Source: Pleomorphomonas sp. PLEO (GTDB taxonomy: Bacteria; Pseudomonadota; Alphaproteobacteria; Rhizobiales; Pleomorphomonadaceae). Taken from it: a stretch of DNA of 64,000 nt. This document shows positions 38,780-46,222 of the stretch, piece after piece. How positions within the stretch are numbered: position 1 is the stretch's first letter; the number at the start of each line of letters is the position of its first letter. The position numbers were made by a program, and so were the translations under genes. A model generated the notes under the pieces. That model saw only the letters and a program-made list of their open reading frames with translations. It was not told where the DNA came from and did no database searches. Where the stretch lies: the NCBI RefSeq assembly GCF_041320595.1, contig NZ_CP166625.1, positions 2,788,001-2,852,000 of the forward strand. Reading direction: 5' to 3'.

Positions 38780-38802
38780 CGCTTTCCTACCTATCTAAGA
38801 AC

Positions 38803-38834
38803 AAAAGGGCGCCTTTAGCGGGGCGCCCTTTTTT
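38803..38834 (+). terminator. Intrinsic terminator of ndk
   Basis: An 11-bp perfect stem AAAAGGGCGCC / GGCGCCCTTTT with an 8-base loop, ending in six T. It starts 24 bp after the ndk stop. Confidence 0.93.
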
Positions 38835-38961
38835 AATCTGGGCCATGGTTCAGAAAGCATTGCCGTCATAAACCAAATTTTCTCTATTCCATGGCAAGCC
38901 TCAAGTCTGGAAGGGGAGATAAGACGTTCTAGGAAGTTGTTGTCTCAGGGTTTTTCGCTTC

Positions 38962-39504
38962 ATGATTGATCCGTTGGATCACGGTACCTATGTGCGTCTC
39001 GATGCTTTGCGCGTTGGCGTCGTCGACGACAGCGCCTATTTCCGCAAACTTGCGGAAACGATGCTGACTGCCTTCGGCGTACGCGTCATTTTGCAGGCCG
39101 CGACTGAGGCGGAGGCTCTCAGCATGGTCATGACGCAGTCGCCGGACGTGCTTCTTCTCGACTGGAATCTCGGAACCGCAGGCAACGGAGCTGCGCTGCT
39201 CGATCTTTTGCGCCGCCATCCCGACGCACGGGTGTCGACCCTCGCCGTGGTCATGGTAACAGCCTATGCCGACAAGCGCCGCATGCTGATGGCGGTGAAA
39301 CTCGGCGCCAACGACGTTCTCGTCAAGCCGCTGTCGGCGCGACGCCTCTATGATAGGCTGGCCGAACTGTCGTCAGTGCGGCAACTCTATGCGCGCCAAG
39401 GCAATCGGCTGATACCGGCTGTGCCGCCGGCGAAGGTCATTCACGATGGCCCGAGCGAACTTATTCGCGTGCGTTCACATTTTCTGAACAAGCCGACCCG
39501 CTGA
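38962..39504 (+). CDS. Single-domain response regulator (CheY-like) with a short C-terminal tail
   Basis: A receiver domain at residues 15-135: acidic pair D22/D23 (VGVVDDSAYFRKL), phospho-acceptor D67 (VLLLDWNLG), T100 (VMVTAYAD) and K122 (DVLVKPLS). All key residues are present, so it can be phosphorylated. The remaining 45 residues have no DNA-binding or enzymatic domain. No histidine kinase is adjacent; the partner is unknown. The ATG has no strong Shine-Dalgarno sequence. Confidence 0.9.
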   Translation: MIDPLDHGTYVRLDALRVGVVDDSAYFRKLAETMLTAFGVRVILQAATEAEALSMVMTQSPDVLLLDWNLGTAGNGAALLDLLRRHPDARVSTLAVVMVTAYADKRRMLMAVKLGANDVLVKPLSARRLYDRLAELSSVRQLYARQGNRLIPAVPPAKVIHDGPSELIRVRSHFLNKPTR

Positions 39505-39549
39505 TCTTGATTGCCGTGGGGCCGGCTTTCTGGCTAAATCACGGGCATC

Positions 39550-41223
39550 ATGACAAAATCTTTCCGCACCCTGAAGCTCGCTCTCGCCCAGGCCAACCCG
39601 GTCATGGGCGATATTTCCGGCAACCTCGACAAGGCGCGGCAGGCGCGCGCCGAGGCGGCTCGGCTCGGCGCCGATATTGTCGTGCTGCCTGAGCTCTACC
39701 TTATCGGCTATACGCCCGAGGATCTGGTGCTGAAGCCGGCGGTGCAGCGCGATTGTCGCCGGGCGATCGAACAATTCGCGGCCGAGACCTCCGACGGTGG
39801 GCCTGCCGTGCTGATTGGTACGCCATGGGTGGGCGAGACCGGTGCGTTGCACAACGCCATCGCTCTTCTCGATGGCGGTGCCATCGCGGCTCTGCGCTAC
39901 AAGGCCGACCTGCCCAACTATTCGGTGTTCGACGAGAAGCGTGTGTTCGTGCCCGGGCCACTGCCGGTTCCTGTGGTTTTCCGGGGCATCCGTCTCGGTC
40001 TGCCGGTGTGCGAGGACATCTGGAAGCCGGAAGTCGTCGAGCATTTGTCGGAGACGGGCGCCGAGCTGCTGATCGTCATCAATGGCTCGCCTTATCGCTG
40101 GACCGTTCTCGGCGAGCGGCTTGATAGTGCCAATGCGCGTGTCGTCGAAAGCGGCCTGCCCATGGTTTACCTCAATACCGTTGGCGGCCAGGATGACTTG
40201 GTGTTCGACGGCGCCAGCTTCGGCCTCAACCCGGACCGCGAGTTGGCTTGCCGCTTGCCAGCCTTCCGCGAAGCGATGGTGCTTGTCACGCTTGCCGAAG
40301 GCGAGGATGGCTGGCGGATCGTACCGGGGGAGGTCGCGCCCTATCCGGAGGTTCACGCCGCCAACTGGCTCGCCTGCGTCGTCGGCCTTCGCGATTATGT
40401 CGAGAAGAACCGCTTCCCCGGTGTGGTGCTCGGCCTGTCCGGTGGTATCGATTCGGCGGTGGTGGCGGCGATGGCCGTGGACGCCTTCGGGGCGGACAAG
40501 GTGCGCTGCCTGATGCTGCCCTATCGCTACACATCGGCGGACAGCCTTGAGGACGCGGCGCAATGCGCCGCCTTGCTCGGCGTTCATTACGATGTCGTTG
40601 CCATTGCCGATCCGGTCGAGGGCTTCCTCAAGTCGCTCGGGCCGCTGTTCGAGGGGACGAAGTCGGATACCACCGAGGAGAATCTCCAGTCGCGTGCCCG
40701 TGGTACCATCCTGATGGCCGTATCCAACAAGTTCGGATCGATGGTTCTGACCACCGGCAACAAGAGCGAGATGTCGGTCGGCTACTGCACGCTCTACGGC
40801 GACATGAACGGTGGCTTCAATCCGATCAAGGACCTCTACAAGATGCAGGTCTACGCGCTGGCCGAATGGCGCAACGCCCATCGGCCGGATGGCCTCAAGG
40901 GACCGGCCGGCGAGGTGATTCCCAACCGCATCATCACCAAGGCGCCGACCGCCGAGCTGCGCGAGAACCAGACCGATCAGGACAGCCTGCCGCCTTACCC
41001 GGTGCTCGACGGCATCCTGAATGGTCTCGTCGAGGAAGAAAAGACGGTGGCCGAATTGATCGCCGCCGGTTTCGAAGAGGCGACGGTGCGCCGCATTGAG
41101 CACCTGCTCTATATCGCCGAATACAAGCGTCGGCAGGCAGCACCCGGCGTCAAGATCACCACCAAGAACTTCGGTCGCGATCGCCGCTATCCGATCACCA
41201 ACCGGTTCCGAGATAGGGGCTAA
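39550..41223 (+). CDS. nadE: Glutamine-hydrolysing NAD+ synthetase
   Basis: Amidates deamido-NAD to NAD using glutamine. The 557-residue two-domain protein has an N-terminal nitrilase-fold glutaminase with triad E48 (VVLPELYLIGY), K118 (RYKADLPNY) and C154 (PVCEDIWKP). The C-terminal synthetase has the ATP-binding loop GLSGGIDSAVVAAM near residue 295 and LYGDMNGGFNPIKDLYK near 420. It is followed by a palindromic intergenic repeat. Confidence 0.96.
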   Translation: MTKSFRTLKLALAQANPVMGDISGNLDKARQARAEAARLGADIVVLPELYLIGYTPEDLVLKPAVQRDCRRAIEQFAAETSDGGPAVLIGTPWVGETGALHNAIALLDGGAIAALRYKADLPNYSVFDEKRVFVPGPLPVPVVFRGIRLGLPVCEDIWKPEVVEHLSETGAELLIVINGSPYRWTVLGERLDSANARVVESGLPMVYLNTVGGQDDLVFDGASFGLNPDRELACRLPAFREAMVLVTLAEGEDGWRIVPGEVAPYPEVHAANWLACVVGLRDYVEKNRFPGVVLGLSGGIDSAVVAAMAVDAFGADKVRCLMLPYRYTSADSLEDAAQCAALLGVHYDVVAIADPVEGFLKSLGPLFEGTKSDTTEENLQSRARGTILMAVSNKFGSMVLTTGNKSEMSVGYCTLYGDMNGGFNPIKDLYKMQVYALAEWRNAHRPDGLKGPAGEVIPNRIITKAPTAELRENQTDQDSLPPYPVLDGILNGLVEEEKTVAELIAAGFEEATVRRIEHLLYIAEYKRRQAAPGVKITTKNFGRDRRYPITNRFRDRG

Positions 41224-41224
41224 A

Positions 41225-41316
41225 GCATTTTCGAGCGAAGTGGGTGCCGGTTCGCGTGAAGAAAATGCGTTAATTCAATAAGCTAGACCGATTCCGTGAA
41301 CACGGAAACGGTCTAG
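41225..41316. repeat. Two-part palindromic intergenic repeat (Hyphomicrobiales type)
   Basis: Part 1: GCATTTTC (41225-41232) pairs with GAAAATGC (41261-41268) around a GAGCGAAG...TTCGCGTG centre. Part 2: CTAGACCG (41283-41290) pairs with CGGTCTAG (41309-41316), with an inner TTCCGTG/CACGGAA stem. Sequences of this pattern are common repeated elements between genes in Rhizobium-like genomes as far as I recall. A genome-wide count was not possible here. Confidence 0.65.
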
Positions 41317-41398
41317 ATCCGCAGTTCGCCGGACTATCCTCCGCTACGACCAAAGTCGAACATCGCTTCGCCGCCAACCTCGGCGGCGGAGGGATGCC

Positions 41399-41881
41399 AT
41401 GCCGTTCGATCTGCTCGCCGTCGTCCGTGCCATCCATGTGCTGGTCGTCACCTTCTGGATCGGCGGGATATTCTTCATCACCTTCATTCTGCATCCGGCG
41501 ATCATCCGCGCCGCGCCTCCGGAGGGGCGGCATAAGCTGTTCAAGGCGATGCATCACCCCTTCGGCAAGCTGACGCGCTGGTCGATCGTGCTGGTGGGGC
41601 TCACCGGCCTCTACCTGCTGCACGAGATGGACATGTGGGAACGGTTCCTCGATCCGCATTCCTGGTACCTGCACCTGATGGTGCTGGTGTGGGGATTCGA
41701 GGCGTTCATGCGTTTTGTCTACGGGCCGTTGCACATGCATCCACGCAACGATCAGTGGGCTGAAACCAAGCCCGACGCGGTGTTCGCCGGCATGGTGCAG
41801 CGGCAGCGCTTTATTGGCCTTGTCTCAATACCAGCTATCCTCGCCGCGGTGATGGGCGCGCACGGTTACTTGCCGTTTTGA
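41399..41881 (+). CDS. CopD-like integral membrane protein
   Basis: A 160-residue membrane protein with about four helices: LLAVVRAIHVLVVTFWIGGI, the RWSIVLVGLTGLYLL helix, WYLHLMVLVWGFEAFM, and FIGLVSIPAILAAVMGA. Conserved-looking histidines in the first helix (AIHVL), in MHHPF, in WYLHL and in LHMH could bind haem or copper, as in the CopD/DUF2269 type of protein. The precise family and function are uncertain. The ATG at 41399 follows GGAGGG. It converges on the Anbu gene with 16 bp between the stops. Confidence 0.7.
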   Translation: MPFDLLAVVRAIHVLVVTFWIGGIFFITFILHPAIIRAAPPEGRHKLFKAMHHPFGKLTRWSIVLVGLTGLYLLHEMDMWERFLDPHSWYLHLMVLVWGFEAFMRFVYGPLHMHPRNDQWAETKPDAVFAGMVQRQRFIGLVSIPAILAAVMGAHGYLPF

Positions 41882-41897
41882 GATCGGGTGACCGAGC

Positions 41898-42635
41898 CTA
41901 TTTGTACGGCGGAATGGGGATGGCCCGATAAGCGGCGCGCAGTGCCGCGCTCCAGCGTTCGCGCAGGTCGTGGAAATAGGGTTCGCCCGGCTCGATGCGA
42001 TGCAGGACGTCGTGGGCGATGGCGTCGCGCTTGACGGTCACCAGATCGATCGGCATGCCGACGCCAAGGTTGGAGCGCATGGTCGAATCCATCGAGATCA
42101 GACCGAGCTTGAGCGCCTCGACGAGGTCGGAGGCAAAGGTGATGGCGCGGTCGAGAACCGGCTTGCCATATTTGTGCTCGCCGATTTGCAGGAAAGGCGT
42201 GTCTTCGGTCGCTTCGATGAAATTGCCCTGGCGGTAGACCATGAACAGGCGAAGACGCCCCTTGGCCACCTGACCGCCGACCAGCATGGTCACCTCGAAG
42301 CCGGCGTTGGACTGCTCCAGCGCTTCGCCGTCGATGCGATAGACCTCACGCACGGCGCGGCCGACCAACTGGGCTGTCTTGAACATCGACGGCGTCGTCC
42401 AGATGGTTTCCGTCTGGCCCGTTTCCTTGTTCTCGATACCTTCGTTCAGGAAGGACAGCACGGCTTGGGTGATGGCGAGATTGCCGGCGGTGGCCACCGC
42501 GATCATGCGGTCGCCCGGCTTTTCGAAGATGTGCAGCTTCTTGTACTGGGAAACATTGTCGAGACCGGCGTTGGTGCGCGTGTCCGCGATCATCGTCAGG
42601 CCTTCCTTGACGAGGATGCCAACGCAATAGGTCAT
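41898..42635 (-). CDS. Anbu-type proteasome-like N-terminal nucleophile hydrolase
   Basis: A 245-residue homologue of Anbu (bacterial proteasome homologue), an Ntn-fold protein that forms open rings. The N-terminus MTYCVGILVKEGLTMIADTR puts Thr2 in the catalytic position, with the conserved Asp in MIADTRTNAG and Lys in QYKKLHIF. GNLAITQAVLSFLNE and GLISMDSTMRSNLGVGMPID are further family landmarks. Anbu genes usually sit with genes for an ATP-grasp protein, an alpha-E protein and a transglutaminase. None of those is here. Peptidase activity has been hard to show for this family, so substrate and role are open. Confidence 0.88.
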   Translation of the reverse strand: MTYCVGILVKEGLTMIADTRTNAGLDNVSQYKKLHIFEKPGDRMIAVATAGNLAITQAVLSFLNEGIENKETGQTETIWTTPSMFKTAQLVGRAVREVYRIDGEALEQSNAGFEVTMLVGGQVAKGRLRLFMVYRQGNFIEATEDTPFLQIGEHKYGKPVLDRAITFASDLVEALKLGLISMDSTMRSNLGVGMPIDLVTVKRDAIAHDVLHRIEPGEPYFHDLRERWSAALRAAYRAIPIPPYK

Positions 42636-42743
42636 CTTTATCTCCCGAGCGCCCAGAATTCCGTTCTGTTTAGAGCATCGGTTTGCGATTCCAAAGCGCC
42701 ATTTGAGCACGGCTGCCGGTGCGCTGGGGCGGGTCGCAACAGG

Positions 42744-42781
42744 TGAAAGAAAAGGCCGGATACCCTTATGGATATCCGGCC
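42744..42781 (-). terminator. Minus-strand terminator downstream of the 43 kb small gene
   Basis: GGCCGGATA (42754-42762) pairs with TATCCGGCC (42773-42781). On the minus strand it is followed by TTTTCTTTC. No annotated larger gene ends here, so it marks the end of a short transcript coming from about 43.0 kb, upstream of the Anbu gene. Confidence 0.75.
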
Positions 42782-42916
42782 TGAAGTATGCGATCGCCCG
42801 CACGGACAACGCGGGAACCGATCGTTTTGGCGGAAACCGCCGAAGCACCACCGTCGCAGGTCGGAGTGACTGATCCGCGGCGACGAAGACAACGGACGCC
42901 GCGCGACCAGCGACCG

Positions 42917-43024
42917 TCACCCCTTGAACAACCAAGCAAAGCCCGGAGACGATGACAAACCATCCAGAAGCGCTTCGGCGGCAGCAATTCGCGTCCGCGT
43001 TTCCTTGTTGCAAATGATTATCAT
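42917..43024 (-). CDS. Possible 35-residue protein under a Fur-box-like dyad
   Basis: A short frame (MIIICNKETRTRIAAAEALL, then DGLSSSPGFAWLFKG) has a good ribosome site, GGGAG six bases before the ATG, and lies between a possible promoter and a clear terminator at 42744-42781. I do not recognise it; it is not HemP, which I looked for because of the iron-box context. The first codons (ATGATAATCATT) overlap the dyad at 43012-43026, so the dyad may partly reflect coding sequence. Alternatively the locus makes a small regulatory RNA of about 250 nt. Confidence 0.4.
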   Translation of the reverse strand: MIIICNKETRTRIAAAEALLDGLSSSPGFAWLFKG

Positions 43025-43026
43025 TT
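43012..43026. promoter_or_regulatory. Fur-box-like inverted repeat
   Basis: AAATGA-TTA-TCATTT is a perfect 6+3+6 dyad resembling the core of the Fur box (AATGATNATCATT type). A weak promoter candidate on the minus strand (TTGTCC, 17 bp, TAGAAA) overlaps it. Of the 42636-43166 gap, this site, the small frame and two terminators are all that I can point to. Confidence 0.45.
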
Positions 43027-43103
43027 CTAACTCCCGACGACCTGCCGGACAATCCGGGAAACTGCGGGGGAGGGCGAATTTTCGCGGCTTATCATCGGCA
43101 AAC

Positions 43104-43140
43104 GGAAAACGGGCGCGGCACCCTTGAGATGCCGCGCCCG
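43104..43140 (-). terminator. Intrinsic terminator of the alcohol dehydrogenase gene
   Basis: GGGCGCGGCA (43111-43120) pairs perfectly with TGCCGCGCCC (43130-43139). On the minus strand it is followed by GTTTTCCGTTT. It lies about 30 bp past the stop. Confidence 0.88.
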
Positions 43141-43166
43141 CTTCAAATCGCGTTGGTCAACCGATC

Positions 43167-44309
43167 TCAGCCGTAATAGGCCGCCGTATAGAGAGCCTTG
43201 ACGTCGTTCACCGAGGGCGTGCCGGGGTTGGTCAACGTGCAGGGGTCGGCGAAGGCGTTCTCGCTCATGCGGTTCAGCACTTTCTTGAACTTGCCTTCGT
43301 CGAAGTCGACCTCGTCGCAGTCCTTGAAGGTGGAGGGGATGGCCAGCCGCTTGTTGAGCTTGCGGATCGCCTCGGCCAGGTCATCGATGCCGAGGACGTG
43401 CTCCACGTAGGCATACTTGTCGGTGAACTGCCGGTTGAAGTCGATGATGTAGGGCAGCATGATCGCGTTGGCGAGGCCGTGGGTGACGCCGAACTCGCCG
43501 CCGATCTTGTGGGCCATGGAGTGCACCAGGCCGAGCGAGGCGTTGGTGAAGGCCATGCCGGCCAGCGCCGAGGCGTTGTGCATGTTGAAGCGGGCCATCT
43601 TGTCGCCCGGCGTCGTGTAGGCCTTGTCGAGGTTCTCCAGCACCAGCCTGATCGCTTCCACCGCGTAGGGGTCGGTAAACGAGGTGGCGGCGATCGAGGC
43701 GACCGCCTCGACGGCGTGGCACATGACGTCCATGCCGGTGTTGGCGGTGATGGTGGGCGGCATCACCATCGGCAGGGCAGGGTCGAGAATGGCGATATCC
43801 GGCACCATGTCGGCGGCGACGATCGGATACTTGATGTGGTTCTTGGTATCGGTGATCACCGAGAAGGCGGTGATCTCGGAGGCCGTGCCGGACGTCGAGG
43901 GAATGGCGACGAAGCGGGCCTTGGTGCGGAGCGGCGGCATCGAGCCGACCGGAATGATGTCTTCGAAGGTCAGGTTGGGATGCTCATAGAAGCACCACAT
44001 CACCTTGGCGGCGTCGATCGCCGAGCCGCCGCCGATGGCGACGATCCAGTCGGGCTCGAAGTCCTGCATCGCCTTGGCGCCGCGCCAGACGGTCTCCACC
44101 GATGGGTTCGGCTCGACGCCGTCGATGACGATGGAGTCGATGCCGCCCTTCTTCAGGATGGCAATCGCCTGATCAAGGAAGCCGAAGCGCTTCATCGAGC
44201 TGCCGCCGGTGACCAGCGCTGCCTTCTTGCCCTTGAGGTCGGCCAGCTTGGAGAGCGATCCCTCTCCATAGATGATGGTGCGGGGGATGGAGAAGTTCAT
44301 CACGGTCAT
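43167..44309 (-). CDS. Iron-containing (group III) alcohol dehydrogenase
   Basis: An NAD(P)-dependent, Fe2+-binding dehydrogenase of 380 residues. The nucleotide motif is AIGGGSAIDAAKVMW near residue 90, PSTSGTASEITAFSVI near 140, and the iron ligands lie in DPALPMVMP, NTGMDVMCHAVEAV, ASLGLVHSMAHKIGGEFGVT and HGLANAIMLP (two to three His plus Asp). Substrate (butanol, 1,3-propanediol, lactaldehyde or methanol types share this fold) cannot be fixed from sequence alone. The ATG at 44309 has AAGGAG 6 bases upstream; an open frame to 44366 lacks homology. Monocistronic with its own terminator. Confidence 0.93.
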   Translation of the reverse strand: MTVMNFSIPRTIIYGEGSLSKLADLKGKKAALVTGGSSMKRFGFLDQAIAILKKGGIDSIVIDGVEPNPSVETVWRGAKAMQDFEPDWIVAIGGGSAIDAAKVMWCFYEHPNLTFEDIIPVGSMPPLRTKARFVAIPSTSGTASEITAFSVITDTKNHIKYPIVAADMVPDIAILDPALPMVMPPTITANTGMDVMCHAVEAVASIAATSFTDPYAVEAIRLVLENLDKAYTTPGDKMARFNMHNASALAGMAFTNASLGLVHSMAHKIGGEFGVTHGLANAIMLPYIIDFNRQFTDKYAYVEHVLGIDDLAEAIRKLNKRLAIPSTFKDCDEVDFDEGKFKKVLNRMSENAFADPCTLTNPGTPSVNDVKALYTAAYYG

Positions 44310-44969
44310 CTCTGTCTCCTTGTCGGAACGAGGGAGGGCTCGTCCGGACATGGCAGTCCGTTCCATCTCCTTGGCGGAGGCGGTGACAGGCGGGCTCTCG
44401 ATGGCGAATTCTGGTGTGGTGTCAGTTGGTTGACCGACGCCGGAAAATTTATTTCCTGATGTCTAGATCAGACTTTCGGCTTGGAAACACAAGCCATCTA
44501 AAAACGTTTAAGTCCTTGGAGGAGCGATATAAACGGTTTACTTGCCAACCGGTGTCATCTTGCCAGACGCGTGAAGATGCGATGCCAGCGGGGCGCGGGC
44601 GTTCATAAGAAGGGCCGGAGAAAGTTCTCCCAGATCAAAGAAAACTGAGAAACTGAAGCACAGCGGTGGCATTCCCACCTAGCAAAAGACCGAGCCAGCA
44701 AGAGCCAACCCGGTCGCATTTGGTGATCAAGATTGCTTTACATATGAAGTTATTTTGCGCGGATCCGCACGGTCGGAAACCGCATTTTTGCGTAAGGTTT
44801 ATGATTCAAATGAATCAACCACATAGGTGATATTTTCACCGAACAACGCAGCGCTGCCCATCCTTAACTGCCCTCATTTTCGATTCTTCAGGCTCTTCCG
44901 CTTGCCGCTCACGTTGGCATGGCGACGGTATCTTTCTTTCGGGAGGGCGAGCGCGGTCCTGCAGGGGCT
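44310..44969. other. Long AT-enriched spacer between alcohol dehydrogenase and tRNA-Leu
   Basis: A 660-bp region with visibly lower GC between about 44440 and 44830 than anywhere else in the window. Short frames here (for example 44414-44608) have no ribosome site or family features. It must hold the alcohol dehydrogenase promoter. The only structured element that I see is the dyad at 44802-44817. Confidence 0.5.
44802..44817. promoter_or_regulatory. Perfect 16-bp dyad in the alcohol dehydrogenase upstream region
   Basis: TGATTCA-AA-TGAATCA is a perfect 7+2+7 inverted repeat about 490 bp upstream of the dehydrogenase start. It looks like a dimeric regulator site, but the regulator is not identifiable. 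Confidence 0.35.
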
Positions 44970-45054
44970 TGGTGCGGACGGCGGGGCTCGAACCCGCATG
45001 ACCTAAGCCGAGGGATTTTAAGTCCCTTGCGTCTACCAGTTTCGCCACGTCCGC
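44970..45054 (-). tRNA. tRNA-Leu (anticodon UAA)
   Basis: On the minus strand a 7-bp acceptor stem (GCGGACG/CGTCCGC) starts at 45054. The anticodon arm GGGACTTAAAATCCC shows anticodon TAA. A long variable arm follows (class II tRNA), then the T arm GCGGGTTCGAGCCCCGC. The discriminator A and an encoded CCA end occupy 44970-44973. Length about 85 nt, as expected for tRNA-Leu. Confidence 0.95.
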
Positions 45055-45215
45055 GTTGAGTCTGGCTTTATATGTTTCGCAAAATCGCGGCAAGCCACGC
45101 GCCCAAAACTTGTGATCGGCTTGCGGCCAAGGCGGCCTATTGGACGATCTAGGCAACAGCCCATCGTTTCCGAACTGAAGATTTCGGATGGTGATCGGGG
45201 GGCTGGCGCGGCTGG

Positions 45216-45818
45216 CTATCTGGTGCCGAAGGCGGCGAGAAACACGTTGATCGCGTCCTCCACCGCGACCTGTCGGGTTTGCTCATGGGGCACCCCGTCG
45301 AGGCCCCATAGCTGGCGTTCCACGAGCCCGGCCTCGCACAGTGACTTGAAATACAGCCCTGTCTGCCGAGCATCGGCGCGCCTTAATAGATCCCTTTCCA
45401 TCAGCGATCCGATTGTTTCGCAAATGACGATCAACGTCTTACGCGGACCGTTCTCATAAAATATCCGGCTCAGCTGGGGCTGCCGTCCGGCCTCGCCCAT
45501 GATCAGGCGGTTCGCCTCGACGACATCCGGCCGGGTCACTAGGTCGAGATAGGCCGTGCCAAGCTGGCGGAGGGTTTCTCTGAGGTCGCCGCCCGCCTTG
45601 GCGGCCTCCATCTCTTCCAGCCCACCTTCGCCCGCCAGGTTCACGAAGGCTTCGAACAGCGCTTCCTTGCTGGGGAAGTAGCCATAGAGCGTGACCTTGG
45701 AGGCACCCGCCTCGGCGGCGACGGCTTCCATGGAAACGGCGCCAAATCCTCGTTCGATAAATAGCTTTCCGGCCGCCCTGACAAAGCCCAGCCGCCGATC
45801 CTCGGTCTTCCTTCGCAT
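45216..45818 (-). CDS. TetR family repressor, divergent from the carotenoid oxygenase
   Basis: A 200-residue TetR/AcrR regulator. The helix-turn-helix is at residues 10-55 (AAGKLFIERGFGAVSMEAVA, AEAGASKVTLYGYFPSKEAL). The C-terminal ligand domain resembles the AefR-like type (ETLRQLGTAYLDLVTRPDVV, ANRLIMGEAGRQPQLSRIFY). The ATG at 45818 follows GAGAGG; the frame is open to 45926, which crosses the operators. It faces the carotenoid oxygenase gene across a promoter with two matching operators, so it probably represses both genes. The inducer is unknown. Confidence 0.9.
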   Translation of the reverse strand: MRRKTEDRRLGFVRAAGKLFIERGFGAVSMEAVAAEAGASKVTLYGYFPSKEALFEAFVNLAGEGGLEEMEAAKAGGDLRETLRQLGTAYLDLVTRPDVVEANRLIMGEAGRQPQLSRIFYENGPRKTLIVICETIGSLMERDLLRRADARQTGLYFKSLCEAGLVERQLWGLDGVPHEQTRQVAVEDAINVFLAAFGTR

Positions 45819-45877
45819 TGTCGGTCGCCTCTCTCGCCAGGCCATGCCGCGCGCCTCGTCGGCACACGAAAAATTTA

Positions 45878-45892
45878 ACTGAACGATACCGT
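45878..45892. promoter_or_regulatory. TetR-type operator, left copy
   Basis: ACTGAACGATACCGT is the reverse complement of the right copy at 45935-45949 with one mismatch. It lies 60 bp upstream of the TetR gene start, on the side of its promoter. Confidence 0.6.
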
Positions 45893-45901
45893 ATAGAAAT
45901 A

Positions 45902-45931
45902 TTGACATCCAGGAAAGTACGGACATATACC
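45902..45931 (+). promoter_or_regulatory. Promoter for the carotenoid oxygenase gene
   Basis: A perfect -35 TTGACA (45902-45907) is followed 18 bp later by TATACC (45926-45931), or 17 bp later by ATATAC. The right operator begins a few bases after the -10, so bound repressor would cover the start point. The transcript would carry a leader of about 280 nt. Confidence 0.65.
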
Positions 45932-45934
45932 TAA

Positions 45935-45949
45935 ACGGTACCGTTCAGT
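45935..45949. promoter_or_regulatory. TetR-type operator, right copy
   Basis: ACGGTACCGTTCAGT contains a perfect 10-bp palindrome ACGGTACCGT and pairs in inverted orientation with 45878-45892. It sits directly downstream of the -10 element. Confidence 0.65.
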
Positions 45950-46222
45950 TATGGAGTCCCCCTTCGTGAACGACGCGTCTAGGCCAAGCCAGTGCGAGGA
46001 ACGTGTCGCGCGTTCTCACGACGCCTCGGGCGGAACGGCAAAAGGCCGATCCGAAGCCGGCACGGCTGCCGCTTCGTCGCAGATGTTCGAGTGGGGGGAA
46101 GAACAGGGGCTGGATCAGCAGCTGACGGCAGACCAGCGGATCGGCGCGGGGCAGGGGCCGCGCGCCAATCCATTCCGACCTTTGTCACGTCGTACGCCAG
46201 ACCACTCATAGGAGCCAAGACC
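45950..46222. other. Leader region of the carotenoid oxygenase gene
   Basis: A 273-bp stretch between the operator and the gene. An 86-codon frame (45951-46211) spans almost all of it and ends just before the oxygenase ribosome site. It has no Shine-Dalgarno and a low-complexity polar composition, so I do not call it a gene. Confidence 0.4.

Noticed and set aside
39475-41103. Long open frame of 542 codons on the minus strand opposite nadE
   Set aside because: It is a codon-bias shadow of a certain gene; the translation is His/Arg/Gly-rich without family motifs. The same applies to 29831-31021, 46115-47662, 35741-37252 and 49031-50431.
42766-43000. Haemin uptake protein HemP downstream of the Fur-like dyad
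   Set aside because: I read all three minus-strand frames; none shows the HemP pattern with a C-terminal KLILTK-like end.
44836-45156. 106-codon minus-strand frame across the tRNA-Leu gene
   Set aside because: It runs through the tRNA and is an accidental opening.
45951-46211. 86-codon plus-strand frame in the carotenoid oxygenase leader as a gene
   Set aside because: No Shine-Dalgarno, polar low-complexity composition, and GC-rich DNA often yields such frames. Kept only as a low-interest observation.
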